33,561 nt of DNA from CAYRCJ01 sp964422785 (GTDB lineage Bacteria; Patescibacteriota; Minisyncoccia; UBA11713; 2-01-FULL-45-33): assembly GCA_964422785.1 (NCBI GenBank), contig CAYRCJ010000004.1, forward strand, positions 1-33,561, read 5' to 3'. Position numbers and translations under genes: made by a program. A model generated the notes under the pieces. It was given only the letters and a program-made list of their open reading frames with translations, ran no database searches and was not told the origin of the DNA. Of the stretch, positions 6,469-14,632 are shown in pieces; position 1 is the stretch's first letter; each line of letters opens with the position of its first letter.

Positions 6469-7161
6469 ATGTCACACACAGTTCATCCATATTCAATGAG
6501 ATTGGGAATTCTCCGCGGATGGCGATCACGCTGGTTTAATGTGCGTGATTATAGGAAGCTCTTGGAAGAAGACATAAAATTAAGAGCATTTTTAGAAAAA
6601 CGGCTTCACGGAATGTTTGTTGATTCCACTGAGATAGAAAGATCTCCGGGAAATTTAAATATTATAGTCAAAACTGCCCGCCCGGGTGTTCTTATCGGAA
6701 GGGGAGGAGAAGGGATAGAAAAATTAAAGAACGAAATTAATGTTTTCATAAATAAAATAAGCAAGGAGCCGAAAAAGAAATTCGGATTAAAGCTGACTGT
6801 TGAAGAAGTTAAATCCCCGGAAACCCACGCCAGAGTAATGGTTGATCAGATCGCTCAGGATCTTGAGAAAAGATTGCCGTTCAGAAGGGTGATGAAGCAG
6901 ACGGTGGCCAAAATAATGGCGTCGCGCGAAGTAAACGGGGCGAAGATCAGTTTGTCCGGGCGGTTGGACGGCGCGGAAATGGCCAGATTTGAGTGGCTGA
7001 AAGAAGGACAGATCCCCCTTCAGACATTGCGCGCAGATGTGGATTTTGCCAGAGGACGGGCCCATTTGCCTTACGGAGATCTTGGTATAAAGGTCTGGAT
7101 TTATAAGGGTGAGGTTTTTAACAAAGACAAAAATGCTATTGCCAAAAAGAGTAAAATTTAG
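6469..7161 (+). CDS. rpsC: 30S ribosomal protein S3 (uS3)
   Basis: This 230-residue uS3 sits at the mRNA entry site and contributes to helicase activity. It begins MSHTVHPYSMRLG, a diverged form of the usual MGQKxxPxGxRLG opening, which fixes the start at 6469; an upstream in-frame ATG at 6358 would run through rplV. The type II KH domain shows GVLIGRGGEGIEKL (74-87). The C-terminal domain has LDGAEMARFEWLKEGQIPLQTLRADVDF in conserved form (shown in part: LDGAEMAR, EGQIPLQTLRA). The 3' end overlaps rplP by 29 bases. Confidence 0.97.
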   Translation: MSHTVHPYSMRLGILRGWRSRWFNVRDYRKLLEEDIKLRAFLEKRLHGMFVDSTEIERSPGNLNIIVKTARPGVLIGRGGEGIEKLKNEINVFINKISKEPKKKFGLKLTVEEVKSPETHARVMVDQIAQDLEKRLPFRRVMKQTVAKIMASREVNGAKISLSGRLDGAEMARFEWLKEGQIPLQTLRADVDFARGRAHLPYGDLGIKVWIYKGEVFNKDKNAIAKKSKI

Positions 7162-7546
7162 AAAATGGCAGAGGGGCGCCACCAAGAGAAACCTCAAGGA
7201 AACGAGAGGTACGTCTTTGGCCTTTGGGGCATACGGCCTCAAGGCAGAGGAGCCGAAGTGGATAAATTCAAAGCAAATTGAAGCCGCCAGAAAAGCCATG
7301 ACCCATTATATCCAGCGCGGCGGAAAGATTTGGATACGGATTTTCCCGGACAAGCCGATTACTCAAAAGCCTCCTGAAGTAACGATGGGTGGCGGAAAGG
7401 GTGACCCGGTTGGATACGTTTTTCCGGTGCGCCCGGGCAGGATCTTGTTCGAGATGGACGGAGTAGAGAAGAGCGTCGCCCAGGAGGCATTGCGCCGCGC
7501 CGGAGCGAAACTCCCGATTAAAACCAAGTTTGTATCGAGAAACTAA
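7133..7546 (+). CDS. rplP: 50S ribosomal protein L16 (uL16)
   Basis: This 137-residue uL16 organises the A-site tRNA region of the 50S subunit. The start at 7133 gives the classic opening MLLPKRVKFRKWQRG; an earlier ATG at 7109 would add eight unrelated residues. Conserved internal motifs are RGGKIWIRIFPDKPITQKPPE, split here as RGGKIWIRIFP and KPITQKP, then MGGGKGDPVGYVFPVRPGR. It overlaps rpsC by 29 bases, a clear translational coupling. Confidence 0.97.
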   Translation: MLLPKRVKFRKWQRGATKRNLKETRGTSLAFGAYGLKAEEPKWINSKQIEAARKAMTHYIQRGGKIWIRIFPDKPITQKPPEVTMGGGKGDPVGYVFPVRPGRILFEMDGVEKSVAQEALRRAGAKLPIKTKFVSRN

Positions 7547-7551
7547 ATTTT

Positions 7552-7740
7552 ATGAAACTTAAAACAAAAGATTTAAATAATATGTCGAAGGACGAGTTGC
7601 AGTCTCTTTATGGAGAAAACAAAGAGAAGCTTTTTGATGTGCGCCTCAAAATTCAGAAATCACAGCTTAAGAATGTGAAGGAAATGAAACAAGTCAAAAA
7701 AAATATCGCCAGAATTTTAACGGTTATAAAATCAAAATAA
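7552..7740 (+). CDS. rpmC: 50S ribosomal protein L29 (uL29)
   Basis: This 62-residue, highly charged two-helix protein lies beside L23 at the tunnel exit. It has the L29 pattern of DLNNMSKDELQ at the N-terminus, then KLFDVRLKIQKSQLKNVKE and KKNIARILTVIKSK. Its TAA stop shares one base with the ATG of rpsQ. Position between rplP and rpsQ agrees with the universal gene order. Confidence 0.93.
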   Translation: MKLKTKDLNNMSKDELQSLYGENKEKLFDVRLKIQKSQLKNVKEMKQVKKNIARILTVIKSK

Positions 7741-7970
7741 TGCCGCAGCAAAAATTAAAAGGAAAAATAGTTTCCAACAAAATGCAGAAGACTGTGGTTG
7801 TTGAGGTTGCCCGATTAACAAAACATCCTCTCTACGGGAAATATATGAAAACCTCAAAGAGATTCAAGGCGCACACTGACACAGCGATTCCGGAGGGCAG
7901 CACTGTTTTTATAGAGTCCACCAAGCCTTTATCCAAAGATAAAAGATGGAAAGTTATTAAAATATTATGA
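7740..7970 (+). CDS. rpsQ: 30S ribosomal protein S17 (uS17)
   Basis: This 76-residue OB-fold protein binds 16S rRNA helices 7 and 11 early in assembly. It shows GKIVSNKMQKTVVVEVARL, KHPLYGKYMKTSKRFKAHT and the closing STKPLSKDKRWKVIKIL. It is slightly shorter than E. coli S17 (84 residues). It overlaps rpmC by one base and rplN by four bases, so initiation is probably coupled at both ends. Confidence 0.96.
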   Translation: MPQQKLKGKIVSNKMQKTVVVEVARLTKHPLYGKYMKTSKRFKAHTDTAIPEGSTVFIESTKPLSKDKRWKVIKIL

Positions 7971-8332
7971 TTCAACATCGCACAATGTTAAATGTCGCCG
8001 ATAACTCCGGAGCAAAATTGGTCCAGTGTATTAAGGTTTTGGGAGGGACAAGAAAAAGATACGCTCAGATAGGAGATATCATTGTAGTTACCGTAAAATC
8101 CGCCGAGCCAAGAAAGGCGGTGAAGAAAAAAGAAGTTCACAAGGCTTTGATTGTGCGGCAAAGAAATGTTTTGAAAAGACCGGACGGATCTTATATCAGA
8201 TTTGATGATAACGCCGTGGTTATTATGGATGGAGAAGAGCCGAAAGGAGGCCGTATATTCGGCCCGGTGCCGCGGGAAATCAAAGAAAAAGGTTTTAATA
8301 AAATCGTATCTTTGGCGGAGGAAATTGTATAA
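7967..8332 (+). CDS. rplN: 50S ribosomal protein L14 (uL14)
   Basis: This 121-residue uL14 forms part of the intersubunit bridge with 16S helix 44. Conserved features are MLNVADNSGAKLVQCIKVLGG, IGDIIVVTVKSAEP, VRQRNVLKRPDGSYIRFDDNA and the C-terminal GRIFGPVPREIKEKGFNKI. It starts inside the rpsQ stop (ATGA overlap). Length is normal. Confidence 0.97.
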   Translation: MIQHRTMLNVADNSGAKLVQCIKVLGGTRKRYAQIGDIIVVTVKSAEPRKAVKKKEVHKALIVRQRNVLKRPDGSYIRFDDNAVVIMDGEEPKGGRIFGPVPREIKEKGFNKIVSLAEEIV

Positions 8333-8342
8333 AAATAAATAT

Positions 8343-8648
8343 ATGAAAATAAAAAAGGGAGATACAATTTATATAATTTCAGGAAAAGATCGCGGCAAAA
8401 CCGGGAAAGTTTTAAACGCGTTCCCGAAAATAGATAAAATTTTGGTAGAGGGAGCCGCTCTCCAAAAAAGACACCAAAAGCCCAGAAAAGGTGGGCAGAA
8501 AGGAGAGATAATAAGCGCGCCATCGAGAATTAATGTTTCAAATGTTCTGCTTTACTGCAACCACTGCGGGAAGGGGGTAAGATCCGGCTACAAAATTTCC
8601 GGAGACAAAAAAATCAGGATTTGTTCGAAATGTAAAAATGAAATTTAA
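8343..8648 (+). CDS. rplX: 50S ribosomal protein L24 (uL24), with C-terminal CxxC pairs
   Basis: The 101-residue uL24 starts MKIKKGDTIYIISGKDRGKTGKV, a KOW motif written here as KKGDTIYIISGKDRGKTGK. The start at 8343 is chosen from this motif; the longer upstream frame overlaps rplN. The C-terminus has CNHC at about residues 77-80 and CSKC near the end, a likely zinc ribbon also seen in other bacterial L24 proteins. L24 starts 50S assembly by binding the 5' end of 23S rRNA. rplE follows two bases later. Confidence 0.95.
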   Translation: MKIKKGDTIYIISGKDRGKTGKVLNAFPKIDKILVEGAALQKRHQKPRKGGQKGEIISAPSRINVSNVLLYCNHCGKGVRSGYKISGDKKIRICSKCKNEI

Positions 8649-8650
8649 AT

Positions 8651-9190
8651 ATGAAAAATCTTAAAGAAAAATACATAAAAGATGTGGCGCCCAAGATGAT
8701 GAAAGAATTCAAATATAAATCCCCGATGGCTGTGCCGAGGATTTTGAAGGTGGTCGTTAATATTGGAACCGGAAAAATGCGGGACAAAAAAGATTTTGTT
8801 GAGGGGGCGATAAATCAACTGGCTTTGATTACCGGACAGAAGGCCTCCCCCAGGGCGACCAAACAGGCCATCTCTTCTTTTAAAACCAGAATCGGAATGA
8901 TTGTGGGATACAAAACTACTTTGCGCGGAGAACGCATGTACGATTTTCTGGATAGAATGGTGAGCTTGGCTATTCCCAGAACGCGGGACTTCCGCGGAAT
9001 TTCTTTGAAATCTTTGGATAGAGGCAACAACTTGACTTTGGGCATAAAAGAGCATATTGTTTTTCCTGAGATGATCGGTGAGGATGTGAGGAATATTTTC
9101 GGACTCGAGGTCACCGTTGTCACAAACGCAAAGAAGAGAGAAGAAGCGATCGAGCTTTTTAAATTATTAGGTTTTCCTTTCGCAAGATAA
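8651..9190 (+). CDS. rplE: 50S ribosomal protein L5 (uL5)
   Basis: This 179-residue uL5 binds 5S rRNA and contacts the P-site tRNA. Family markers include VPRILKVVVNIGTG, ALITGQKASPRATKQAISSFK in part (ITGQKASPRATKQAI), FLDRMVSLAIPRTRDFRG, and the C-terminal GLEVTVVTNAKKREEAIELF. Length is typical. Its TAA shares the last A with the ATG of rpsZ. Confidence 0.97.
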   Translation: MKNLKEKYIKDVAPKMMKEFKYKSPMAVPRILKVVVNIGTGKMRDKKDFVEGAINQLALITGQKASPRATKQAISSFKTRIGMIVGYKTTLRGERMYDFLDRMVSLAIPRTRDFRGISLKSLDRGNNLTLGIKEHIVFPEMIGEDVRNIFGLEVTVVTNAKKREEAIELFKLLGFPFAR

Positions 9191-9375
9191 TGGCAAAAAC
9201 ATCAACATATGTAAGATCGCTGAAGACTCCGAAGTTCAAAAGCCGGGTGGTTAGAAGGTGTTTTAGATGCGGAAGGAAAAGAGGATTTATGAGAGATTTC
9301 GGGCTCTGCAGGATTTGTTTCAGAGAACTTGCCAACGAAGGGCTTATTCCGGGGATTAAAAAATCATCTTGGTAA
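9190..9375 (+). CDS. rpsZ: 30S ribosomal protein S14, zinc-binding type Z (uS14)
   Basis: This short 61-residue S14 is the zinc form: CFRC (24-27) and CRIC (40-43) provide four cysteine ligands, and the end GLIPGIKKSSW is the standard S14 C-terminus. It belongs in the 30S head near S3, S10 and S19. It overlaps rplE by one base. Short zinc S14 is the ancestral type and lies at its usual place in the spc operon. Confidence 0.96.
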   Translation: MAKTSTYVRSLKTPKFKSRVVRRCFRCGRKRGFMRDFGLCRICFRELANEGLIPGIKKSSW

Positions 9376-9380
9376 AAATT

Positions 9381-9773
9381 ATGACCGATCCAATTTCAGA
9401 TATGTTAATAAGGGTAAAAAATGCCGGAGCCGTTCAAAAGAAGACGGCCACTTTCGGCTATTCAAAAATAAAATGGGAAATAGCCAAGGTCTTGGAACGG
9501 CATAACTATCTGGGAGAGGTCGCGAAGAAAGGAAAGAAAAATAAAAAATTGATAGAAGCCTCTTTGGTGTACGATGAAGACAGCTCTCCAAAAATTGCAA
9601 ACACCAAGAGAATTTCCAAGCCTTCGCGCCGGATGTATTTTGGTTACAGGCAGATTCATTCCGTAAAAAACGGCTATGGCATCGGAGTTTATTCAACCAC
9701 CAAAGGAATTTTAATAGACAAAGAAGCCCGAAAAGAAAAATTGGGCGGCGAGTTATTATTTGAGATCTGGTAA
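9381..9773 (+). CDS. rpsH: 30S ribosomal protein S8 (uS8)
   Basis: This 130-residue uS8 binds the central domain of 16S rRNA. The start ATG at 9381 gives the expected MTDPISDMLIRVKNA; a TTG four codons upstream is less likely. The C-terminal domain contains RRMYFGYRQIHSVKNGYGIGV and ends with LGGELLFEIW, matching the family (GG-E-x-L-CxVW in E. coli). In E. coli, S8 represses the spc operon, but no binding site was identified here. Confidence 0.96.
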   Translation: MTDPISDMLIRVKNAGAVQKKTATFGYSKIKWEIAKVLERHNYLGEVAKKGKKNKKLIEASLVYDEDSSPKIANTKRISKPSRRMYFGYRQIHSVKNGYGIGVYSTTKGILIDKEARKEKLGGELLFEIW

Positions 9774-9777
9774 TATT

Positions 9778-10323
9778 ATGAGCAGACTAGCAAAAAAACC
9801 TATTATTTTGCCGAAAGGAGTCACGGTATCAAACGACAACAACGCTTGGTCTTTTAAGGGTCCCAAGGGAGAAATTCATAAGCTGTTTCATCCCGCGGTA
9901 TCAATTGAGAAAAAAGATGATTCGTTGCTCGTCACTTTGCGCGCTCATTCAAAAAGCGAAAAGGCTCTTTTGGGCACCGCGGCTTCTCTCGTAAAGAACG
10001 CGATCAACGGCGTTGAGAACGGTTTTGAAAAGAAACTGGAAATAGAGGGGATCGGCTACAAGGCCCAGCTCGACGGAGGCAATCTGGTTCTTTCTTTGGG
10101 TTTTACCCATCCGGTAAGAGTCCCGGCGCCTACCGGCATATCTTTTAAAGTTGAAAAAAATGTTATTACCATAAACGGCGTAGACAAAGAAAAGGTTGGG
10201 GAGATAGCCGCGAAAATCAGGGATAAAAAACCACCGGAGCCGTACAAGGGCAAGGGAATACATTATATGGGAGAGGTTATCAGAAGAAAGGCCGGCAAGA
10301 AGGCGGTGGGCACAGCGGCTTAA
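9778..10323 (+). CDS. rplF: 50S ribosomal protein L6 (uL6)
   Basis: This 181-residue uL6 lies at the factor-binding region near the sarcin-ricin loop. Two homologous domains are visible. The start MSRLAKKPIILPKGV matches the usual MSRIGKKPI opening and fixes the start at 9778. The C-terminal half has VDKEKVGEIAAKIRDKKPPE and PYKGKGIHYMGEVIRRKAGK in typical form (for example PYKGKGIHY). The start is four bases after rpsH ends. Confidence 0.97.
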   Translation: MSRLAKKPIILPKGVTVSNDNNAWSFKGPKGEIHKLFHPAVSIEKKDDSLLVTLRAHSKSEKALLGTAASLVKNAINGVENGFEKKLEIEGIGYKAQLDGGNLVLSLGFTHPVRVPAPTGISFKVEKNVITINGVDKEKVGEIAAKIRDKKPPEPYKGKGIHYMGEVIRRKAGKKAVGTAA

Positions 10324-10331
10324 ATTTAAAT

Positions 10332-10688
10332 ATGAAACAAAAAAGCTCAAAATTTAAAAGAGTAATCAGGCACCAAAGAGTCAGGTCAAAAATCTTGGGC
10401 ACTTCTTCCCGCCCGCGCCTTTCAGTTTACAGATCTTTGAAGCATGTTTTTCTGCAGTTAATTGACGATGAAAAAGGAAAGACCTTGCTTAGCGTTTCCG
10501 ATAAATCTCTAAAATCAAAAAAGAAAATGACAAAATCAGAATCCGCTAATGAGGCCGGAAAAGTTTTGGCAAAAAAAGCAATCGACTCCGGCATTAAAAA
10601 AATAGTTTTCGACAGAGGCGGTTATATTTATAAAGGCAGAGTCCAAAAAATTGCGGAAGGCGCAAGAGAGGGAGGGCTTAATTTTTAA
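10332..10688 (+). CDS. rplR: 50S ribosomal protein L18 (uL18)
   Basis: This 118-residue uL18 helps anchor 5S rRNA in the central protuberance. The sequence shows RHQRVRSKILGTSSRPRLSVYRS, written in part RPRLSVYRSLKHVFLQLIDD, then GKVLAKKAIDSGIKKIVFDRG and the closing YKGRVQKIAEGAREGGLNF. Normal length; nine bases separate it from rplF and nine from rpsE. Confidence 0.96.
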   Translation: MKQKSSKFKRVIRHQRVRSKILGTSSRPRLSVYRSLKHVFLQLIDDEKGKTLLSVSDKSLKSKKKMTKSESANEAGKVLAKKAIDSGIKKIVFDRGGYIYKGRVQKIAEGAREGGLNF

Positions 10689-10697
10689 TTTTATTTT

Positions 10698-11171
10698 ATG
10701 GCTAGAGAACAAAGACAAAGACCAAAGAGCGATGTTGCCCAAAAGTTAATTGACTTAAGGCGCGTGGCGCGTGTAGTGGCTGGCGGAAGGCGTTTTACTT
10801 TTAGGGCGACTTTGGTTATCGGCAATCAAAAAGGAGAAGTTGGAATGGGAATAGGCAAGGCTTCCGATACTTCCTTGGCTATAGAAAAAGCAATGCGCCA
10901 GGCAAAAAAGAACTTGTTTTTGGTCCCGTTGACCCGAGATAAATCAGTTCCGCACGAAGTTTATGCGAAGTTTGGAAGCGGCAGAGTGATTATAAAACCT
11001 GCCAAGGCCGGCAAGGGATTAGTGGCAGGAGGCGCCGCGCGCGCGGTGCTTGCTTTGGCCGGAGTTGAGAACGCCAGCGTTAAAATTCTTTCGCATACAA
11101 AAAATAAAATTAACAATGCCAGGGCTACGATGGAAGCTCTGCAAAAACTAAAAAAGCCTAAAAAATCTTAA
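10698..11171 (+). CDS. rpsE: 30S ribosomal protein S5 (uS5)
   Basis: This 157-residue uS5 contributes to the mRNA entry channel and decoding fidelity. The N-terminal double-stranded-RNA-binding domain reads LIDLRRVARVVAGGRRFTFR and VIGNQKGEVGMGIGKA. The C-terminal domain has GSGRVIIKPAKAGKGLVAGG and ARAVLALAGVENASVKILS. rplO follows after four bases, with no rpmD between them. Confidence 0.97.
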   Translation: MAREQRQRPKSDVAQKLIDLRRVARVVAGGRRFTFRATLVIGNQKGEVGMGIGKASDTSLAIEKAMRQAKKNLFLVPLTRDKSVPHEVYAKFGSGRVIIKPAKAGKGLVAGGAARAVLALAGVENASVKILSHTKNKINNARATMEALQKLKKPKKS

Positions 11172-11175
11172 TTCT

Positions 11176-11586
11176 ATGCAATCGCATCAATTACAAAAAT
11201 CAAAAAAGGTTCAAAGGCGCGTGGGGAGGGGCGGCAAGCGCGGCTCTTATTCGGGCAAGGGAATTAAGGGGCAAAAGGCCAGAGCCGGGAGAAGAATACG
11301 CCCGCAGATCAGGGAGGCGATTAAAAAAATCCACAAGCGCAGAGGATATTTTTCGAAGTCTCACCGTTCTAAGCCCGCGGTTGTTAATATTGCTTCAATC
11401 GAGAAAAAATTTAAAGAGGGAGAAAGGGTAACTCCGAAACTGCTTATTAAAGCCGGTCTTCTGAGAAGAGCTAAGGGGCAAGTTCCGGCGGTAAAAATCT
11501 TAGGAGACGGCAAGGTAAGCAAAAAATTTGTTTTTGATAAAGATATTTTGATATCGCTGTCTTTAAAATCTAAACTGGAAAAATAA
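11176..11586 (+). CDS. rplO: 50S ribosomal protein L15 (uL15)
   Basis: This 136-residue uL15 is a late assembly protein. It has the glycine-rich basic N-terminal arm (RVGRGGKRGSYSGKGIKGQKAR), shown in part as GRGGKRGSYSGKGIKGQKA, and the C-terminal PKLLIKAGLLRRAKGQVPAVKIL segment, shown in part as LIKAGLLRRAK. The N-terminal residues before the arm (MQSHQLQKSKKVQR) differ from the usual MRLNDLKP opening. It directly follows rpsE because rpmD is absent, and secY begins one base after its stop. Confidence 0.94.
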   Translation: MQSHQLQKSKKVQRRVGRGGKRGSYSGKGIKGQKARAGRRIRPQIREAIKKIHKRRGYFSKSHRSKPAVVNIASIEKKFKEGERVTPKLLIKAGLLRRAKGQVPAVKILGDGKVSKKFVFDKDILISLSLKSKLEK

Positions 11587-11587
11587 A

Positions 11588-12850
11588 ATGTGGAATAAAT
11601 TTATTCTCATCCTTAAAGATCAGAATTTGCGGAGAAAGTTTTTGTATCTCTTCGGTTTTTTGGCTTTTTTCAGATTAGCCGCTTCTGTTCCTGTCCCCGG
11701 GATTGATGTTGAAAGGTTGAGATCGTTTTTTTCTACCAATCAATTTCTGGGTCTTTTGAACCTTTTCTCCGGCGGACTACTCAGCAATCTTTCGATTATG
11801 ATGTTGGGCGTAGGCCCCTATATAACCTCCTCCATCATCATGCAGCTTTTGACAATGATTTTTCCTTCTCTTAAGGAAATTTATCAGGAAGAGGGAGAGG
11901 CCGGCCGTCAAAAATTTAACCAGTATTCCCGGCTTTTAACTTTTCCGCTGGCTTTAGTCCAAGGGTTCGGTCTTCTTACAATTTTGGAACGTCAAGGAAT
12001 TTTGCATTTTACCTTTTCGGAAAAAATGTTTGACCTTCTTATTGTAGCGGCCGGTTCCATACTGCTGATGTGGATCGGCGAGCTTATTTCCGAATATTCA
12101 ATAGGAAACGGCGTTTCCATTCTTATTTTTGCGGGTATTATATCCAGATTTCCAAATGACATCAGAGAAACTTTGATTTCTTATGATCCATCGCGGTTGG
12201 CGACTTATCTGGCCTATATATTTATTGCCGTAGTTACCGTGGCCGCGGTTATCATTATTTCTGAGGGTGAGCGCCAGCTTCCGGTATACTATGCTAAGCG
12301 TGTCCGGGGGATGAAAATGTACGGCGGATTTTCAACCCACCTGCCGCTAAGGGTAAATCAGGCGGGGGTGATCCCGATAATCTTCGCATTATCAATTCTT
12401 TTATTTCCCCAAATGATCGCAAATTTTTTATCCGCTTCCAGTAATTTTATTTTGCGGACGATTGCTTCCTCAATCATAAACTTCTTGGCCAGCCAATGGG
12501 CTTATGCCACCGCTTATTTCATTCTGGTTGTGTTGTTCACTTACTTTTACACCGCGGTAACCTTTGACCCGGAGGCCGTTTCCGGCAACTTACAGAAGAG
12601 CGGAGCATTTATTCCCGGCATAAGACCCGGACCATCCACTTCGGAATTTTTGTACAAAATTGTAAGCCGCGTTACTTTGGTTGGCGCTTTATTCTTGGGG
12701 GCGATCGCAGTCCTTCCTTTGATACTTAGGGCTATAACCGGAATCACAACTTTGACCATCGGCGGCACAGCGCTTTTGATCGTTGTCTCCGTTGTGCTGG
12801 AAACAGCCAAGCAGGTTGAGGGACAGCTCTCGTTGCGCGATTACGATTAA
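11588..12850 (+). CDS. secY: Protein translocase subunit SecY
   Basis: This 420-residue polytopic membrane protein forms the channel of the Sec translocon. About ten hydrophobic spans are visible. The N-terminal FFRLAASVPVPGID, the plug region LFSGGLLSNLSIMMLGVGPY, the GEAGRQKFNQYSR loop, the cytoplasmic RQLPVYYAKRVRGMKMYGG loop and the motif HLPLRVNQAGVIPIIFA are characteristic. The C-terminal FIPGIRPGPSTSEFLYKI corresponds to the conserved loop after TM8. Starting one base after rplO, it closes the ribosomal cluster. Confidence 0.98.
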   Translation: MWNKFILILKDQNLRRKFLYLFGFLAFFRLAASVPVPGIDVERLRSFFSTNQFLGLLNLFSGGLLSNLSIMMLGVGPYITSSIIMQLLTMIFPSLKEIYQEEGEAGRQKFNQYSRLLTFPLALVQGFGLLTILERQGILHFTFSEKMFDLLIVAAGSILLMWIGELISEYSIGNGVSILIFAGIISRFPNDIRETLISYDPSRLATYLAYIFIAVVTVAAVIIISEGERQLPVYYAKRVRGMKMYGGFSTHLPLRVNQAGVIPIIFALSILLFPQMIANFLSASSNFILRTIASSIINFLASQWAYATAYFILVVLFTYFYTAVTFDPEAVSGNLQKSGAFIPGIRPGPSTSEFLYKIVSRVTLVGALFLGAIAVLPLILRAITGITTLTIGGTALLIVVSVVLETAKQVEGQLSLRDYD

Positions 12851-12875
12851 CCTGGTACTCTCTTTTTAGATAATG

Positions 12876-12881
12876 TAGAGT
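12876..12881 (+). promoter_or_regulatory. Possible -10 element for adk
   Basis: TAGAGT ends six bases before the adk ATG, the same spacing as at the stronger promoters of this window. There is no convincing -35. An aagg two bases before the ATG is too close for a normal Shine-Dalgarno. Confidence 0.3.
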
Positions 12882-12887
12882 GAAGGT

Positions 12888-13481
12888 ATGAAAAACCCGT
12901 TTAATATTATTTTTACCGGGCGGTCCGGATCCGGAAAAGGCACTCAAGCACAACTTCTCAAAGAAAGATTTTTAGCAATGGGCGAAGAAGTCCACTTGGT
13001 GAACACAGGCGCGTTTTTACGGGAACTGACAACTCATGAAGAACTCCTTACCGGCAGATTAATTGATACCAAAATTATGAAAGCCGGGGTAAAGGCGCCG
13101 GACGCATTGGCATTGTGGGCGTGGGTCAACGAACTGATACACGGCATTAATGATCGGAATCATTTTATATTGGACGGCTCGCCGCGTACCGTGGCTGAGG
13201 CAAAAGCACTTGATGAGCTTTTGGAGTTTTACGAACGCAGCAATGTTTTCCCGATTTTTATCGATGTAAGCGATGATTGGGCTTATGATCGAATGATCGC
13301 GCGCGGTCGTGCTGACGATATTCATGAAAACATAAAAAACAGATTGGCGTACTATCCGGTGTTTGTTGAGCCGATAATGGATTTTTACGAGAAAGAAAGT
13401 AAAAACAAGCTAATTCGAATCAACGGCGAGCAATCTATTGTGGCAGTACATTCCGATATTATGAAAGCGCTTGGTTTATGA
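12888..13481 (+). CDS. adk: Adenylate kinase, short (LID-less) form
   Basis: This 197-residue P-loop kinase would convert ATP plus AMP to two ADP. The Walker A GRSGSGKGT (11-19), the NMP-binding NTGAFLRELTT region and the DGSPRTVAEAKALDELL segment (equivalent to DGFPRTxxQA) are clear. The region of the LID domain is reduced to MIARGRADDIHENIKNRLAYY, shown in part GRADDIHENIKNRL, as in short adenylate kinases, with no zinc-binding cysteines. Adk commonly follows secY. The ATG at 12888 lies six bases after a possible -10, while map overlaps its end by four bases. Related UMP/CMP kinases are a weaker alternative. Confidence 0.9.
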   Translation: MKNPFNIIFTGRSGSGKGTQAQLLKERFLAMGEEVHLVNTGAFLRELTTHEELLTGRLIDTKIMKAGVKAPDALALWAWVNELIHGINDRNHFILDGSPRTVAEAKALDELLEFYERSNVFPIFIDVSDDWAYDRMIARGRADDIHENIKNRLAYYPVFVEPIMDFYEKESKNKLIRINGEQSIVAVHSDIMKALGL

Positions 13482-14230
13482 TTATAAAAAATAAAAAAGA
13501 ATTGGACATATTGCGAACATGCGGCAAGAAACTTGCCGCTGTTTTGTATGAGGTTTCAAAAAATGCCAAGGCCGGGGTTTCCACTTTGGATCTAGATCGC
13601 ATGGCAGAAAAATTAATTTTAGAATCCGGCGGGAAACCGTCTTTCAAGGGATATAAAATCCCGATGGCGCCCCGCGCTTATCCCGGGACTCTTTGCGTAT
13701 CTGTAAATGAAGAAGTTGTCCATGGAATCCCATCAGAGAGGATTTTAAAAGATGGAGACATTGTCGGGCTTGATATCGGGATGTGGTATGAAGGTCTTTG
13801 CACTGACACTGCGTTGACGGTTGTGGTGGGCGGAGGAGAATCAAAAATCGTGGAAGCCACGAAAAAATCTTTGGACATCGGAATAAAAAAAGTGAGACCG
13901 GGAGTTAGAATCGGCAGCATAGGCTTTGCGATTCAAAACTATTTGGAAGGAGAGGGCTTCGGGGTAGTGCGCGAGCTGGTGGGGCATGGCGTGGGCCGCG
14001 CCGTTCACGAAGACCCGGAGATCCCAAACTGGGGCAAAGAAAACACGGGAGATGAACTTTTCGAAAATTTAGTAATTGCAATCGAGCCGATGGCCACTGA
14101 GGGGAGTCCAAAAGTAAAAGTTTTGTCAGACGGCTGGACATGGGCCACCCGCGACGGCTCCCGATCAGCCCATTTTGAACACACCCTCATTGTCACCAAA
14201 AACGGAGCGGAAATTTTAACTTTGCCATGA
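13478..14230 (+). CDS. map: Methionine aminopeptidase, type I
   Basis: This 250-residue enzyme removes the initiator methionine from nascent proteins. The five metal ligands are all present: D99 (GLDIGMWYEG), D110 (CTDTA), H170 (VGHGVGRAVHE), E203 (AIEPM) and E234 (FEHTL); H82 in VVHGIPS is the substrate-site His. Length is that of type Ia enzymes without an N-terminal zinc extension. It overlaps adk by four bases and ruvX by four bases, so the three form one operon. The usual infA and rpmJ do not follow. Confidence 0.97.
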   Translation: MIIKNKKELDILRTCGKKLAAVLYEVSKNAKAGVSTLDLDRMAEKLILESGGKPSFKGYKIPMAPRAYPGTLCVSVNEEVVHGIPSERILKDGDIVGLDIGMWYEGLCTDTALTVVVGGGESKIVEATKKSLDIGIKKVRPGVRIGSIGFAIQNYLEGEGFGVVRELVGHGVGRAVHEDPEIPNWGKENTGDELFENLVIAIEPMATEGSPKVKVLSDGWTWATRDGSRSAHFEHTLIVTKNGAEILTLP

Positions 14231-14613
14231 GGTGCCTCGGCATAGACTATGGCAATAAACATATCGGTATTGCCGTCTCAGATGATGACGGCAATTTTGC
14301 GTTTCCAAGGATTGTTTTAGATAACGATATAAAAAAAGTTTTATTTTTTTTGCGCGATATTATTGAAAAAGAAAAAATCGGTACGGTTGTTTTGGGCTTG
14401 CCGTTTAATTTTTCCGGAGAGGATACGGTTCAGACAAAAAAAGTCAGGGATTTTGGAGAGTTGATCAAAAAAGAATTACCAGCCGATATTATATTTCAAA
14501 ACGAAATTTTGAGCACCAAAGAAGCGCAAAAAAGCGGCGGATCCACAAAAGAAATGATCGACGCGTCTTCAGCCGCTTTGATTCTCCAAAGCTTTTTGGA
14601 TAACAAGCGTTAG
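14227..14613 (+). CDS. ruvX: Putative pre-16S rRNA nuclease / Holliday junction resolvase RuvX (YqgF)
   Basis: This 128-residue RNase H-like protein has the YqgF order of motifs: CLGIDYGNKHIGIAVSD at the N-terminus, VVLGLPFNFSGED in the middle, FQNEILSTKEAQ, and IDASSAALILQSFLD at the end, which supplies the last catalytic Asp. YqgF processes the 5' end of 16S rRNA in E. coli and has been proposed as an alternative resolvase. It overlaps map by four bases and ends the adk-map-ruvX unit. Confidence 0.92.
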   Translation: MRCLGIDYGNKHIGIAVSDDDGNFAFPRIVLDNDIKKVLFFLRDIIEKEKIGTVVLGLPFNFSGEDTVQTKKVRDFGELIKKELPADIIFQNEILSTKEAQKSGGSTKEMIDASSAALILQSFLDNKR

Positions 14614-14617
14614 AATA

Positions 14618-14626
14618 TGCTAAAAT
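14618..14626 (+). promoter_or_regulatory. Extended -10 promoter, leaderless start of the glycosyltransferase gene
   Basis: TGCTAAAAT (TG at 14618-14619, hexamer 14621-14626) is followed by six bases and then the ATG at 14633, so RNA should begin at or very near the start codon. No Shine-Dalgarno is present. Confidence 0.6.
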
Positions 14627-14632
14627 CAATTT

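Noticed and set aside
8202..8342. Upstream extension of rplX
   Set aside because: It lies within rplN in another frame; the L24 KOW motif begins at 8343.
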